Source of the DNA: Cylicocyclus nassatus
Taxonomy: Eukaryota; Nematoda; Chromadorea; Rhabditida; Strongylidae
Length of the DNA stretch: 64,000 bases
Direction of reading: 5' to 3'
Assembly (NCBI GenBank): GCA_958299035.1
Contig: CATQJL010000316.1
Coordinates: forward strand, 31,747,441 to 31,811,440
The notes under the pieces were generated by a model that was not told the DNA's origin, did no database searches, and saw nothing but the letters and a program-made list of their open reading frames with translations. Shown in pieces: positions 31,351-43,889 of this stretch. Position 1 is the stretch's first letter, and each line of letters opens with the position of its first letter. Both the position numbers and the translations under genes were made by a program.

Positions 31351-34300
31351 CTTCGCCTAGAGGGAGCTATTAGCCGTACATTTGCGCAGCTTGAAGTACG
31401 AGAAGTTAACGATGTATCATGTTTTTGATTTATACGACTAGAAAAGAAATCTGAATCAAGCTGTACTGGATATTTAGGCTTTCTGGAACTCGTGAATGAC
31501 GTCGAAATGTGTTCTTCCGCAAACTGCATGGCAAAAATTTTCCTATTGCGTTCTATTCATTCTTTTGTCGGGCAGCAAATGTATGAATCTTTTGTCAAAG
31601 AAAATTATTTGCAGTAAAAGTTCCTCGCTGTTTCGAAAAAGATTGGCAAGTTAATATCTTGGAAGCACTAAACATCGCTGATATTTAGCCCTCTGTATAT
31701 TATATCGAGCGTAAGCTGTGCTTACGACTACTGTTAGTTTCAGATCCACACGAGATGGGGTCATTTGGATTTTGTTTCGAAATTTTCAGTGATTTTTGTC
31801 CCTTATGGTTTTCTTTTTTGCTGTTTACATTCAGTAGTTTCTTGGTCTAGCATCCGCACAGCAATCGTCATGGTCCCCTCAAAAGAAATAGCCGTTCAAG
31901 GTTCGGTGACTCTTCTACTTGGAGATCCCACCTTGTTCTTTTTCCAGGGTCTTGGCAAACTTGTTCACCAAGTTAGGTTGGTAATCCAAGCACTGGTTTA
32001 GCTCATCTTCACTGCTTGTGGATGGGGAAAAAGTATCTTGGTTGATGGTCTTGCACTTCTGCAGAAGGAAAGCGACCTGTCGACCTATGCAAGAAAATCA
32101 ACTCACAGCGGAGACTATTTTTATGCCTACCAATTTGGGCTGCTTTATTTTTTCATGTGGTGCATCTATGAGTGCTAGCACAAATAAATAATCATATGAA
32201 TAAATAAATAGTGCCTACTTGTTTTGATTTTTCATGTGGTGCACCCATGAGTGCTAGCACAAATAAATAGAAATAACGAAAAAAAATTTTTTTCATGTTA
32301 CTGCATTGGGTGGCGACTTGTTTGTATCTATAGCGCAACATTTAAAACCTAGCCTAATCTCAAAAACAATGATTAATTTGGCTAAAGGATAATCTCGGAT
32401 TTAGGAAACAGCAAAGCAGCTACGTAACAGAAAAGCTGCGGCTGAGCCATGCGAGGGATACTGATAAGAGAAGATAAGAGGGGAGTGGGGGGAATCCATT
32501 GTCGGATCACGTGTAGAGAGGATTTGAGTTTTTTGAAAAATTTGTTTTCCACGTAAAAATCATCTTAAAAATTAAGCCGTCTAGTTACCATGATCAGTGG
32601 CCTTCTTCATCCTCAAGGAACTAGGCTTTGAGAAACAGCCATTAAAGTTTGCAAAAGCCCATTGACTGTTTTGAAGAGCATGTTGTTTTTTTTGATTAAT
32701 GCTTTCAAATATCTTTTACAAAACGTCTAAAGGACTGGTCTGCGCAGTGCAGTTACACTTTACGCGCCTGCTGGCTTCCCAGCTATATTATGTCTGCAAA
32801 TAACAGTCATAACTCTTGCTATCTATAAAGGACGAAAGACAGACATGAAAACAGTAAGAATCTCAAGCTCATGATTTCTAAGCAAGATACTAGCTCGCAA
32901 AAAAGTAGGTCGCGCGCGTGTCGTTGTTGCCGCAATAAGCGGGCCTGTTGCCGTATGGCCTGTAACTTAAAAATACGGCTGAATCTGTTCCTAAAATCTC
33001 TGGAGTGAGGATCACAACGCGCTACATTAGCGCAAGACAGTAGAATTGACCATAATAGGTAAGAATTTCAAATATAGTTAATGGCCCCATATCAGGTAAC
33101 CAAACACATAAGCGAGACTATCTAAATAAGTAAAGTGTACGTAATCCCAAACTAAGTATGCGGATTTGTGTCAGATATAAGCCGGTCATTGCAGTTTAAA
33201 CTTATACGTCGGGAATCCGATATAGTAGTTTGCTAATCCTCAGATAAAAGAGGAGCCCTGGTCGCACAGCATGCCTAGTGCCATGTTTCAAAAGGATCTC
33301 GCAACGATCATGCATCTCCAACTATGGCAGAAACGGTTCCACTTGTCCCCATGATAGATTTTGGAGATGCTCGCTTTTACCATTTTCTCTTCAAAATTAT
33401 TTTTAAGAGCGGCGCATTGGATAGCTTTTAGAAAGCGTAGATTCTTTAGGCTGGGTTCATACTGAGTCGCACAAAGCGGCACAGTTTCCGCACAGCGCTC
33501 GAACTGTGCTTGAAGCTGGGACTGTGCCGGTTTGTGCGGCTCAGTATGAACCCAGCCCTAGGTCGCATTGCTGAGACTGCCATAAACCAATGTAAGGATG
33601 CCCTGCCATAGTTCCATCATCAAAAAAGTTTATAAAAATCAAATAGTCAGTGCTGAGATTTGCTTGCACTGTAGCAGGCATATGGCAGCAAGGCAATATC
33701 ATTTTCTCCTCATGCACGGCTGTTTTTTTCTGCCTTGTGCTTCTTTATTTCGTTGCTTTTTCACTTATTCAAGCATGCATACGTGTCAGCCTATTTTTGT
33801 ATGTTACCCATGCCTGTGTTTTCTTCTTGGAACATGCTATTGAAACTAAGCATTGATCAAGTCCGACGGAGCCTTATCGAATAAGTTTCAAACGACCCGA
33901 ACGAAGCTCTGCTTATCAAATGAAAAAAGAACAGCATACCTTGTTGTGTTTGAAGAAAGACACGAATCAATTCGAAGAAAGCGAGAAAGAAGGGAAGATG
34001 TCGAACTTGAAAGCAAAATAAATGAGTAACAAATTCTATTGCCCCTGGCTTGCCTCAATCAACGAGCACCTGTATTTTGCTGCCGGCATTAATTCCGAAA
34101 GAAGAAAGTGGTCGATTTGATATTATGCTGAAAGCAACGATTTGTCCAACAGATCTCAGACAACGAGAGAGCTCTTATTTGCTTTGTGATACTTTCAATC
34201 CGCAAAATAATAGGTTGTTCCAAAACTTCTGTTTGACTTTTATGTTCAGCGCAGATATTTTCTGGAATTTTTGCAATTATTGCAGCTTAATGAACACGGC

Positions 34301-34659
34301 TTATGAAATTTTTTCGTCCTTATTCTAGTGCTTACTGAACCTTATCAGAATACATTTATGCTACGATATCTCAAGCCCCAGAGCAGAAGCTGATAAAATG
34401 CACTCTTGCTTAACAAAATTGCTTTATGAAGAAAAGCCCTGCAATGTCCTTAGGATTACCGTGTAAATATTTAAAGTGGGTAAGAATGTAATGAACTGAC
34501 ATATGCACTGCTTTGTCCCGACATAGAACTTGTCTTACCTCCCAAACCAATCTTCGAAAGTTGAAAATTCTGTCAGCTATTCTACAAGCGGCAACAATCT
34601 GCGCATAACAATTGATGCCCTTAATATTGTATACGTTAGAGTAAAGGAGCGAGGAGGAA
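31351..34659 (-). CDS. candidate exons of an unrecognised minus-strand gene
   Basis: Three open segments with good splice sites. (a) 34659-34539 follows GGACTAG and ends GAG|GTAAGA: 40 codons with a YAQIVAACRIADRIFNFRRL core. (b) 32084-31932 follows TTTTCTTGCATAG and ends CAAG|GTGGGA: 50 codons with a Ser/Glu-rich centre (SPSTSSEDELNQCLDYQ). (c) 31523-31351 follows TTTGCCATGCAG and ends GAAG|GTAGAG: 57 codons, rich in Ser and Arg. Segments (a) and (b) do not join in simple phase, and (b) to (c) needs another exon between, so the model is incomplete. The hAT-like element at 30831 and the tandem repeat at 32149 would then lie downstream and in an intron. No domain is recognised. Segment (b) is the best supported. 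Confidence 0.35.
32149..32270. repeat. tandem duplication, 79-bp period
   Basis: TTTTTCATGTGGTGCA, then ATGAGTGCTAGCACAAATAA, begins at 32149 and again at 32228, with two differences in the core (TCT versus CCC). Confidence 0.85.
33449..33558. mobile_element. 110-bp palindromic MITE (GGCTGGGTTCATACTGAG ends)
   Basis: GGCTGGGTTCATACTGAG at the left mirrors CTCAGTATGAACCCAGCC at the right. A second inverted block, GCGGCACAG / CTGTGCCGG, lies inside. No clear target duplication. Confidence 0.7.
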
Positions 34660-36900
34660 CTAGTCCATCAGCTTTTCCATTCGAGACCAGTAAGAGAATC
34701 AAATGTTGAAAAGATGGCATAATTGGGAGCGGAAAGGAACTCAAATTATGGCTTTTTTGACTTATTTAAAAGTTTCTATGAAGTGAAGCAAAAATTACAT
34801 GAATTCTCTTGAGTAAAGGTGTAATCTATATATAGGCTATTGATGGCTAATGCTCATTATGTCAAAACAGGCGGATCTGAAGGGTACTTTCTGGGGTGGT
34901 AGTAATTTGGTGAAACCATCATGAAATGTGCTATTGTTTGGTCATGGTTACGTGTTGGTAGCACGATCATCTTCTGCCAAACTACCAGTTAGTTCGGTCG
35001 TACAAAATCATGAAACAAGCAAGTAAGCAACAGACTACCATGCTTGTTCTATGATTGTTTCATTTTGTGCCAAAGTAGCAAATATCCAACAGGTTGATTC
35101 ATTGTCTTGTTATCAATTTAAGTAATGGAGCTAGCACTTCATTTTATGAGAAGCAGACGTGAAACTACTAGATCATTGTTCAAAATGAAAAAGTACCCTC
35201 AACTACTTTTTAGTTCGAAACAAGGATATGATGGTTTCACACGTTAAGAATGCCGAGGGAAATCATTCTGAATTCGGTAAGATTATGAAAGTATGCAAGG
35301 TTACAGATCGAACTGCAAATTTGGTAAAGTGCAATAAAGGCGGTAAAGCGTGAGAATGATTATTACCAATCCTGAATTTTCCCGTATTTCGGTATTTTCA
35401 TCGCTTACCCCTAATTTTACTGTTGCTTAGTCCATCAAAGATTTTGATCAATCGATTTTGGAAAAAAATTGTATCAAATCAGAAAATCTGCGAATCTGAC
35501 AGAACTTTCGGAAGTTTGATGGTTAGGAGAAAAAGCTTGACTTGGAGGCCATGCCTAGAAGGATGACTTTGTTGGACTGGTCAAATAAAGCATATTTTAT
35601 GATATTTATTTCTAGCAAGTGAGGTTTGATTGTAAATAGGGTACGCTTTTTACAACGTTGAATTTTCGAGAGTGAGGCACCGTCATATCTTCTTCGCGCG
35701 ATTTCTGACTGCTACAATTGTACACAGTCTTTCGTAGGCAGCACCCTGAAAGCAAGATTAACAATGTACGCTACGCTTACAGACTACGCTATGCACTTAA
35801 ATTCTACACGTGATGGATTTGCAGACATCTGGTAAATTGCCAGATCGCGTATTGCCGCGATTGTGGAGCAATCGCTCGAGATATATTCGTAGCTTCAGTC
35901 AAGGTATAAACTGCATACGCTGAATCACTCTTACATATCGCTCAAGACGTTTGAAAAAAAGGCTTACAAGCTCTCTTTTTCCGCATATCACCAATTTGTC
36001 TTAACGTGGTTGTCCCACTACTATAGTTTTTGCAGGCTGTTTTCACAAAATATTGGACAAATCATCAGTTCGTTGCCGTAGAAATCACATCCTACTTTGT
36101 AATTTCAAAATTAATTCTCGCGATTCGTATATCGCGGTACAACTTTCTAGCATCACGATATTTTTTAAAGCTAATTCATAACACCAGGGATGCATCAAAC
36201 AAGTGACAACCCGAAAACTGAAGTAGTTTGGTCAAGGTTTCACTTATTGTTAAGCGATTATACAAATTTTTGGACTCTAACATGTTTTGGAAAGCTCACA
36301 ATAGTAAACCTATATGCGGCCGTAGTTTTAATGAGTACATGGCCTGCGTTTGGACTTGTCTGACTTTTTTTTGTTAAGGGCCAATGGTAAACCGAGAAAT
36401 CTTAAGTTATTCAGCAGCTTGCTTTTGTATATTCATATGTTTATGTATACATATTTCATTGTTTTTCACAGCAGCGCATGAGCAGGTGAGCATTCCTTGA
36501 TCGACATTTATGAATAACAATGAAACGTTTGAGCCATTTAAGTCTTCTTAGCTGCGACGCAATCCCGTAGATCTGTTTAGCTCGTATAAGCCAAATGGAC
36601 AAAGCTGCATATCATGCTAAATTCTTCTGATCTTGCATGATGCGGATAAACAAATAAATTTGTTATTTTCTCAAGCATTAGTCGGATGCATCTGCAAAAA
36701 CAACATCACCTTACAAACAATGTTTTAAAAAGTTACTAAAAAGCCCATACTTGGCAACGAAAATTCTTATGGAACATTGTTGCTGATAGAACTACTCCGG
36801 TAATTTCGGCAAATTTTCTCCAGTAATCAGGAACTTTTGCATTGTCCACTTTCTTCATAATTAGTGCACTAAAGAGTTTTGGCATTATATTGATTACGAA
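34660..36900. other. AT-rich DNA, no feature supported
   Basis: No long ORF, terminal repeat or homology to other parts of the window was seen in about 2.2 kb. Confidence 0.4.
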
Positions 36901-37299
36901 GTGGGAAAAAAATTGCGCGTTCTTGCAAGACATGAATTTGAGGTTCAAGGCCTAAGACATACGTTCCGCGATTCCACACGCGACGTGACTTCCAACTCGG
37001 ACATGTGTTACGAGTCCACAGCGCACGCACGACCAACTGTGTGGTCACGCCGCGTTTGTGTTAGATTGACGCTGCGAGTAATCGCGGCGATTTCGAACCA
37101 ATTCGAACATTTATACCTTCAGCAGGGCTATCGCTGCGACATCGCTGAAAGTCAGCGATGGGCGAATCGCGAAGGGCTTTTTCTTTGTGAGAAGTTTTGC
37201 ATTTTTTGCAAATGCGAAACTCATTTAGTACTATTTGATCTCACCAGAGCTTCTTCTTTGCATGAGAGAGGGATGGTCGTCGAGCACTCCATACAATAA
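36901..37299 (+). other. 132-codon ORF overlapping repeat-like GC-rich DNA
   Basis: Contains AGGCCTAAGACATACGTTCC and several CGCGATT/AATCGCG words typical of the CGCGATTTCA MITE family (compare CTTAGGCCTAAGGCATACC at 38108). The ORF is probably a by-product. No domain is recognised. Confidence 0.3.
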
Positions 37300-38107
37300 A
37301 TCCTTAAAAACTTAAGCAACACACTATTATATAGTATGAAATGCTTCCCATGTGTCCCTCTCCCTTGTGTTAGCATATTTTCTGTTCTTGCAATGCACTG
37401 AATTTTTCCTGCTTTTGTTTAATAATTACAAGAAAATGGTGACCGAATTTCGAATGTTATTGCTATAAATGCAGAATGGATGTGCGGTCTCGGTTGTTCA
37501 GGCATTTATGTATCGTTTATCCCCAGAAATGTTTCCACAGGTACCACGGCAGCCCGCTGTCTTTGGCTCTTCTTAATATATGAACTTCAGCTGATTCAAA
37601 ATATTTTCTTAAGTGAACGTGGCAAAACGATGAACAAGCGCGAGTTGACCCTGTTCCTGTGGGAGCCTTTCTTGGAGACGCGCCATATAATCGTTCGCAG
37701 ACAAGAGCTTGCGAAGCCCCTTCTTGGGATTTGATTGCTCAGAGTTTTCACAGAACCGAAAGCATGGCCTGACTGTTACGAAGCTAGCATGCTAGCGTGT
37801 ACCTACAGACTGTCAGAGTAAACTCAAAATTTTTTGAGTTAGTAGTCAGTTTTATTGCAAATGTTAACTTGCGCCGGTAGAAAAATTTTGGTAGAAATTA
37901 GGATGGGTGAATCCGTATCCTCCCTCGTTTGATGAAGTGTTCTCTGAAAGCATATGGCGACTTATGTGCGATCTTTGATAATGCACTTCAAACAAACCAG
38001 CGCAAATTATCCAAAAGCGCGTATAACAGGTGTAGTCTGTGAGAGCCTATGAAGTTATGGGTATGTCCGGTAATCAAAAGATGAGCGATATTTACGCAAT
38101 GGACGGT
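37300..38107. other. no gene supported
   Basis: One 84-codon plus-strand ORF (37480-37734) without domain or repeat context. Confidence 0.3.
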
Positions 38108-38345
38108 CGCTTAGGCCTAAGGCATACCTCTGGCGATTTCGCAAAATCGCCACATTCTTGCAACTTGGCGATTTGCCAGAAGAGATTAAGCATGCGAGGC
38201 TCTCAAATGCATGGGTGCGTAGATTTCATAAAATGTAACAAACGCAGCAAATCTGGCCCAAGCAAAGTGGTGCGTTTACGACCAGGCCAAATCGCGCGGC
38301 GACTAAAATCGCGTGAGATATGCCTTAGGCCTTAGGCCTTAGAGG
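38108..38345. mobile_element. MITE, AGGCCTAAGGCATA ends, CGCGATTT family
   Basis: The left end TTAGGCCTAAGGCATACC mirrors the right end ATATGCCTTAGGCCTTA. The inner part has GGCGATTTCGCAAAATCGCC and AATCGCGCGGCGACTAAAATCG in two blocks, matching the 9123-9353 right end. The last repeat AGGCCTTAGGCCTTAG is duplicated. Confidence 0.6.
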
Positions 38346-38782
38346 CAGCGGCTTGGCAGATTTTCGACATTGGGGGTCTAACAGATTTGGGGCTATTCCG
38401 ACCCCCTGAATCACGACATGAACTCCCCTTAGTGCCAAAATGGGGAAAACCCCCGTCTTTTGAAACCCACCCCCCTTGGGACGGGCGCGGACGAGTGAGC
38501 CGTTTTTCTCTGCCGTCAGAGACGCAGAGTAAGGAGGTAGAGAGCGCTAGAACAATTCTGCCCTACGAAGCTACGAGTGACGGCGCGTTTTCTAGCGGAG
38601 ATCATACTCGGCCGAACAAGGTGTTAGGTGAGCGAAAGGAGGAAGGGAAGCGGCGGCTGAGCCGCCCCCTGGCTTGCAGAATTCACATTTTCGGCCCGTA
38701 GTTGCTCTTTTGGTTCACTTGGAGACCTCCTATCCATCTATGTCAATTCTAAGGTAGGTCTATTCTGCCGAGCCGCTGCCTT
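38343..38782. mobile_element. inverted-repeat element (AGGCAGCGGCT ends) with 104-residue ORF
   Basis: AGGCAGCGGCTTGGCAGA at the left mirrors TCTGCCGAGCCGCTGCCTT at the right. Inside is a GC-rich plus-strand ORF (38387-38701) with Ser/Glu/Arg-rich sequence and no recognised domain, and a perfect odd palindrome GGCGGCTGAGCCGCC at about 38652. The element starts inside the duplicated end of the preceding MITE, so the two are juxtaposed. Confidence 0.55.
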
Positions 38783-39394
38783 CAAGCGGTCTAATCGCAG
38801 CGACCGAAAATCGTAACGATCGGATCGCTGAAGGTATGCCTTAGGCATAACGGTTTTTTTCCAAAATGAAGCCGTATAAAATTGAGTCAAAGATTTTAAG
38901 ACAAAGTGTGGGCAAGGTGTTGTTAGTGGGTGGCTCATTAAACTCATTAACGAACTGAAATCAAAGTTAAGCGCGGTTTGGCCCATAAATGTATAGAGCG
39001 ATTTTAATCGGTTTTTCTGAAGGAACAGCGTCCATAAATATGAAGAATTTACCGAGACTAGCATAATGAGTATCTTGACATGCTCAAGATGAACATCATA
39101 TTCATTGTTGTCAAAAAGGACTTTTTCTTAACCTTATGGAGGAGGCTTTCCATGCGGAATGAGTATATTTTCGTAAGCATAACGAATGAACCCCATTGCT
39201 AGACCAAGTTATAACGGCATTAAAAGCTACCTAATAAATCCATCAGGTTCATCACTCAATCCTGACCTCTTTATGAGATGACAATGAGCGGCAGAAGTGG
39301 CTGCGTTCACAGGACACGTCACTGTCTTTCTGATATCAAAGAACGCGCCGAAATTGTGAAGGCAAAGTTTATATGAAGAAAACATTAGATGCAA
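38783..39394. other. CGCGATTT-family fragment, otherwise empty
   Basis: 38790-38855 contains ATCGCAGCGACC / GGATCGCTGAAGGTATGCCTTAGGC, a further end of the MITE family at 38108. The 108-codon minus-strand ORF (38738-39064) overlaps it and is rejected. Confidence 0.4.
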
Positions 39395-39683
39395 CCAGCG
39401 ACGGTCAAGGATTTCGGATTTGGGGGGGGGGGGGGAGGAGGAGGGGAGAGGTAAGCGACAGTTTTTCAAGTGAAGCGTTTTTTCATGTCTTCATGCATGT
39501 AAAAAATTTTGGAAGGCTTTCCAAAATTTTTGTTCGCTTCGCCGCACCGGGAAATTTTTTACAAGGCTAATTAAAAGAAGTTTCGGAAATTTTTTAATCA
39601 ATTACAAGTGTAAGCGAGTTACTTGCACGTTTATGAGACCCGTGTAAGAACTTTCAAAAATCCCTCTCTTCGGTCCGCCATGG
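39395..39683. mobile_element. hAT-like element with homopolymers, copy 5
   Basis: The left part GCGACGGTCAAGGATTTCGG is followed by a 14-base G run. The right part ends CTTCGGTCCGCCATGG. The interior keeps the AAATTTTTTACAAGGCTAAT and AATTACA blocks of copies 1 and 3. Confidence 0.6.
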
Positions 39684-39689
39684 TGCCAA

Positions 39690-40540
39690 ACTATCTTTTT
39701 GGCAGTATTCTCAACCAATATTATAATTTCAGAATTAAAATTCTCTAGAAAAAGTGTCAGCAAGTGGTGCTGTGCTAATGGTTGGTCTTGTCATGATGTC
39801 ACAATTTATCTCGTCAGTATTAATGGTGGGAGGGATTGGTTGAGTGGATAAGCTTGCATAACATACTCTCTGATTGCTGATACCCGATTATTTCATACAG
39901 ATCAGAACAAAAATCCCAAAATTTTTTAGAATCCTATAATGCCAGCTGCAGATTAGTGTCAGGCTTATCAGGAAGGAATAGGAATAGTCATAGGAGAAGG
40001 CAGGAAGGGGCGAGCAGGAAAATATCAATTTTCAATTGTTAATTAGTACCAACTCATTGCGACAAAGTATAACGCGTTCGTAAGCTGGTTAGAAAGTTTT
40101 GAAAAATGAAAAAAAAACTACAAGAAGATTTAGACTTTTACTTTTCTGCAAGAGTGGTTCAGTACAGTCTACTGTTAATGTACGTTAGTTTGCATACAGC
40201 TTTTGCATAAGAAGAAATAACTGCTATGAGTCTATGATTTGAGACACCATCATTATTTGTAGCTCTTAATTCTGCCAGCGCGGTGTTCTAGAGCTCATTT
40301 AACTTTTCAAAATATGACCCACTGATGCATATATAGTCACCTTTTGGTAATAAATCTATTATAGAATGATGATCCCTTTCCTATGCTAGCTGTCTTTAGT
40401 ATTGCCCTTACCAACGCGATTATTTTGTGATGAAATCTCCCAACCCATTATGAAAACCTTCATGAAACCAAAACAAACGTAAAAACATCAATCATTCAAA
40501 GGTTGAGAAGCCGTACGAACCGCAAGCTATCCTTCCCAAT
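39690..40540. other. no gene seen
   Basis: AT-rich. Nothing supported. Confidence 0.4.
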
Positions 40541-40549
40541 AGGTCCTTT

Positions 40550-41162
40550 GCCTTGCTTCAGGTACCGTTTTGTAGAGCTGGCTTCAACTTAGATTTGCAG
40601 TATGGAACGAATCACCGATCGCTCTTCATTACTGTAGGATTACGCCAGAAATTTGAAACATATGGTGTCAATGTGGAAAAAGCTGCCGTCTCAAAATTTT
40701 TCAAAAATCGTGAAAACTTGTGTAATAGAGTTTTCATGGACGCTAAGTTCAATACTCAACTATTCACAAGATTGCGAAACTTTTTGAACGGTGTAACCGC
40801 ACTTTTAGGAACATTGAAAAAAATGGCCGTTACCTCTTACCCGGCATAACTCTTTGTTGAAAGATCATAATAAGTTGAGAACTTTACAGTTAGAATTAGC
40901 AACTCTAACTAGCCTAGAGTAAAAGATTTCAGGCTGCCTTGTTCCCTTTCTGAGGCAAAATATGGCCTTTCATGGCTCAAAACCCTCTCTGAAGTTTCTA
41001 CCGTAATCCCACAGTAACGAAGAGAGATGGGTGACTCGTTCTATAATGTAAATCTAAGATGAAGCCAGCTCTACAAAATGGTACCTGAAGCAAGGCAAAA
41101 GACTTGTTGGGAAGAAAGATATTAACGATCAAACAGTGTATACATACTTTACGGACACCCTG
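40550..41162. mobile_element. mariner-like fold-back MITE, family 6 (CAGGGTGTCC), left-truncated
   Basis: Arms TTCAGGTACCGTTTTGTAGAGC (40556) and GCTCTACAAAATGGTACCTGAA (41068) are inverse. The right terminus GGACACCCTG ends at 41162 and the left terminus is missing. Related copies are at 45828-46487 and 47970-48566. Confidence 0.72.
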
Positions 41163-41177
41163 TTTATTACGTATATA

Positions 41178-42128
41178 TTAGGTTGTTACATAAGTCTTGT
41201 TACACTTTGATTTCTTACGACGATAAGTCGTGAACTTCACAGTTTTAATAGGGCTCCAGGATACCATTCAATAGAGCAAAGCAAGCTCTACAAGATAGTC
41301 TGCCAAAGTCCGCGCCAGCTTCGACCCACTGTAACTTTGCATCCAAAATCTGAGTCGCACTGAAGGGACAAAATATCACGAAAAATCATATCTTTGTTCA
41401 GAAAAGTCCTACGAATCTCCAACTTGCTCACAAAAATTGCCCAGTATATCAAACAATCATATGTACCTTTGCTGTATTTTTTCCTCGTCTAGAAATCGAG
41501 AAATGGAAAATTTTTTAGTTTCCACAAAAACGAAGCTATGTTGTTTCTGTTTATGTGGCTGTATACTACAAGCTCTCAGAAGTATAACCGTAAATTTTCA
41601 GCTTTCCAGAAGCTTTAGTTCTCGAAAAATATCAAATTTAGTTTTTCTCACTCGAGTGTTCAATGCTAAATTAGGTAATTCTCGAAAACTAGGGCTTCTG
41701 AAGAGCTGAAAATTTGCGGTTATACTTCTAAGGGCTTGTAGGATACAGTCATATGCATAGAAACAGCATAGCTTCGTTTCTGTAAAAACCGAAAATTTTT
41801 CGTTTTCTCGATTTCTAGATGAGGAAAAATTGCAGCAAAGGTACATATGAGTGTTTGATATAGTGGGCAATTTTTGTGAGCAAGTTGGAGATTCGTAGGA
41901 CTTTTCTGAACAAAGATATGATTTTTCGTGATATTTTGTCCCTTCAGTGAGACTCAGATTTTGGATGCAAAGTTACAGTGGATCAAAGTTGGTGCGAACA
42001 TTTGCATACCATCTTGTAGAGCTTGCTCTGCTCTATCGAATGGTGCTTTGGAGCCCTGTAAAGAATATGAAATGCATGACTTGTTGCCGTTAGAAGTCAA
42101 GTGTAACAAGACTTATGTAACAACCTAA
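41178..42128. mobile_element. fold-back mariner-like MITE, family 5 (TTAGGTTGTTACATAAG)
   Basis: TTAGGTTGTTACATAAGTCT at the left mirrors AGACTTATGTAACAACCTAA at the right. TA flanks both (41176-41177 and 42129-42130). It is 951 bp, one base from family 1, with arms over 400 bp and mirrored 90-residue ORFs (41437-41709 plus and 41598-41870 minus). The ATAGAGCAAAGCAAGCTCTA motif is present in both arms (41272 and 42017). Confidence 0.88.
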
Positions 42129-42139
42129 TATTTTGTACA

Positions 42140-43400
42140 AATCATGCACATATCCATGTAATACGCTTCAAAGGCACAAGCTATTCTTTGTGAAGTGCAA
42201 CAGAGATTCTCGCATCTTTTTTTCAAACGCGAAATAGCCGTTAACGAAAAAAGTTACCGCACTAATTCACTCAGTCAGAGTTAGTAAAAAGGCACTTTCT
42301 GCACTTGAAACTACTAGCACCCACAGTTAATGCTGTTTGCGTTTATTAATCTCCAGGACCAGTGGATTTGTCGACTGTAGGCGTGTCCGAATTGTTGCTA
42401 TATAAGGCGCTCTGATCATCGTCTCAACAAGCCCCCAGCCAGCAATTACTCCTCACTCAACAAATTGACAGTTTTGCTGATCACCGCTGAAATCTTGGCA
42501 ACCGACATCGACAAAATGTTCCACATCAATGTTGACTATGATGTAGACCTAAGACAAAGTCGTCCTATTATTCAACGTCGACAGCTTGTTGCCACTTCAT
42601 TATCAAACCGACGGTAACAACAACCACTCTGCCCGTTAGGCATAGATCTCAGCTTCTTCTCATCAGATGTCCTGTCGCCACCGCTTCCATTTGGCCTGCC
42701 ATAATTAGCTGCTAATATGTTGTACATACATGAGCCATGTGTATTTTGTATGGATTGATATTTATTTGTAATACTGTCTGCTTTGTATACGGGATGCAAT
42801 GACTTTGGGTGTAGCGACAACGTTATTGTGCGATCTCCATGGATCTCATACATATGCAATAAAACTGTAAACGTATTTGTTGTGACCCAAGGGAGTTTCA
42901 ACATGTTGCTTATGTTTGTAAAAAATTATCTCTTATAATTGATGGGCAGCAGTTCATACATCAAATCTAGTAGCACTGCAGCATCTTTGTCACTCAGTAC
43001 TTCTTAAGCATTTTTTTTCAATATACACAGTCATTCGAAAGTATGAGTAAAAATGTATGTGGAAAACATTTTTTGGGCAGATAAGATAATGTTAGGAAAT
43101 TTCGGTGTCATAAGAGTACTTCTTTGATTGTAGAGCGCAAAATTCGTACCTCAAAAGGTTCAAAAGTCAGTTATTGATTTAGATGACTTGCACTTGTTAT
43201 TTACAACTAAAACAAAGCGAATGCATCTTGATGCGCAAATGAAATAAACTCTACTTATTATAGTGCGTTTGCATTTGCAGACGTTTGTACACCAAAGCAC
43301 TTTCATGTCATTAAAATTATCTAGAGCATAGCTTAATAAAAACCGTTAGTTTAATTCGAGTGTAAGAAGCTGCTTCTAAACCCAAAATCAAAAAAGTTGT
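42140..43400. other. no gene supported
   Basis: A 110-codon minus-strand ORF (42572-42904) has no domain. Nothing else stands out. Confidence 0.3.
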
Positions 43401-43407
43401 TGCAAAA

Positions 43408-43881
43408 ATGAGCACATTTCACTTTAAACTTTGCACCCAAATAAAAGTTAAAGATTACACATGGCTGCTTAAAGGCAGCGTCCCGGAAAAATGCAGATAC
43501 CGGGATTTTACTGTGTTGCAATGGCAGACCCTCCAGCTAATCTATCAGGGAAGTGTGGAGCGAGAGAGCGCATTTAGAGAGCCCAAAATTCGCTCCGGAA
43601 GTCTTTCAGACTCCTCCCACTTCTTACACCTAACTTGGAGCGGTCGCGGACACGAAGAGCTTCGAAAAAGCTCATTTTTGTCATTTACGGGTGCTGAAAA
43701 GCTCCGATATGGCTTCAGCACGGCGAGAAGGCTCCAAAGAGGTGAAAAACCAGAAGGCGTTATTTTTGCTGGGACACTGTCTTCAAGGAGTTCTTGGCAT
43801 TCTTCCTACATCACTTTTTCTAAGAGGCGTTATGTAGTTTTTTCCATACAATTTTCACATGATTTTCACAGCCCGAACTAG
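43408..43881 (+). CDS. 157-residue ORF partly in a TTAA-element relic, hypothetical
   Basis: ATG to TAG without an intron. The frame crosses TTAAAGGCAGCGTCCCGG (43469), the terminus of the TTAA-flanked family at 23071, and continues through GC-moderate DNA coding for a Ser/Arg-rich segment (GHEELRKSSFLSF, GFSTARRLQRGEKPEG). No right-hand terminus was found. Because it spans a repeat boundary it is more likely repeat-derived than a host protein. Confidence 0.22.
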   Translation: MSTFHFKLCTQIKVKDYTWLLKGSVPEKCRYRDFTVLQWQTLQLIYQGSVERESAFREPKIRSGSLSDSSHFLHLTWSGRGHEELRKSSFLSFTGAEKLRYGFSTARRLQRGEKPEGVIFAGTLSSRSSWHSSYITFSKRRYVVFSIQFSHDFHSPN

Positions 43882-43889
43882 TGATTACT

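Noticed and set aside
33288..33482. 64-codon minus-strand ORF considered as an exon of the 31-34 kb gene
   Set aside because: Other minus-strand frames over parts of the same interval also read as plausible peptides, and its start lies in a palindromic MITE. It cannot be distinguished from chance.
38738..39064. 108-codon minus-strand ORF
   Set aside because: It overlaps two repeat ends and has no domain.
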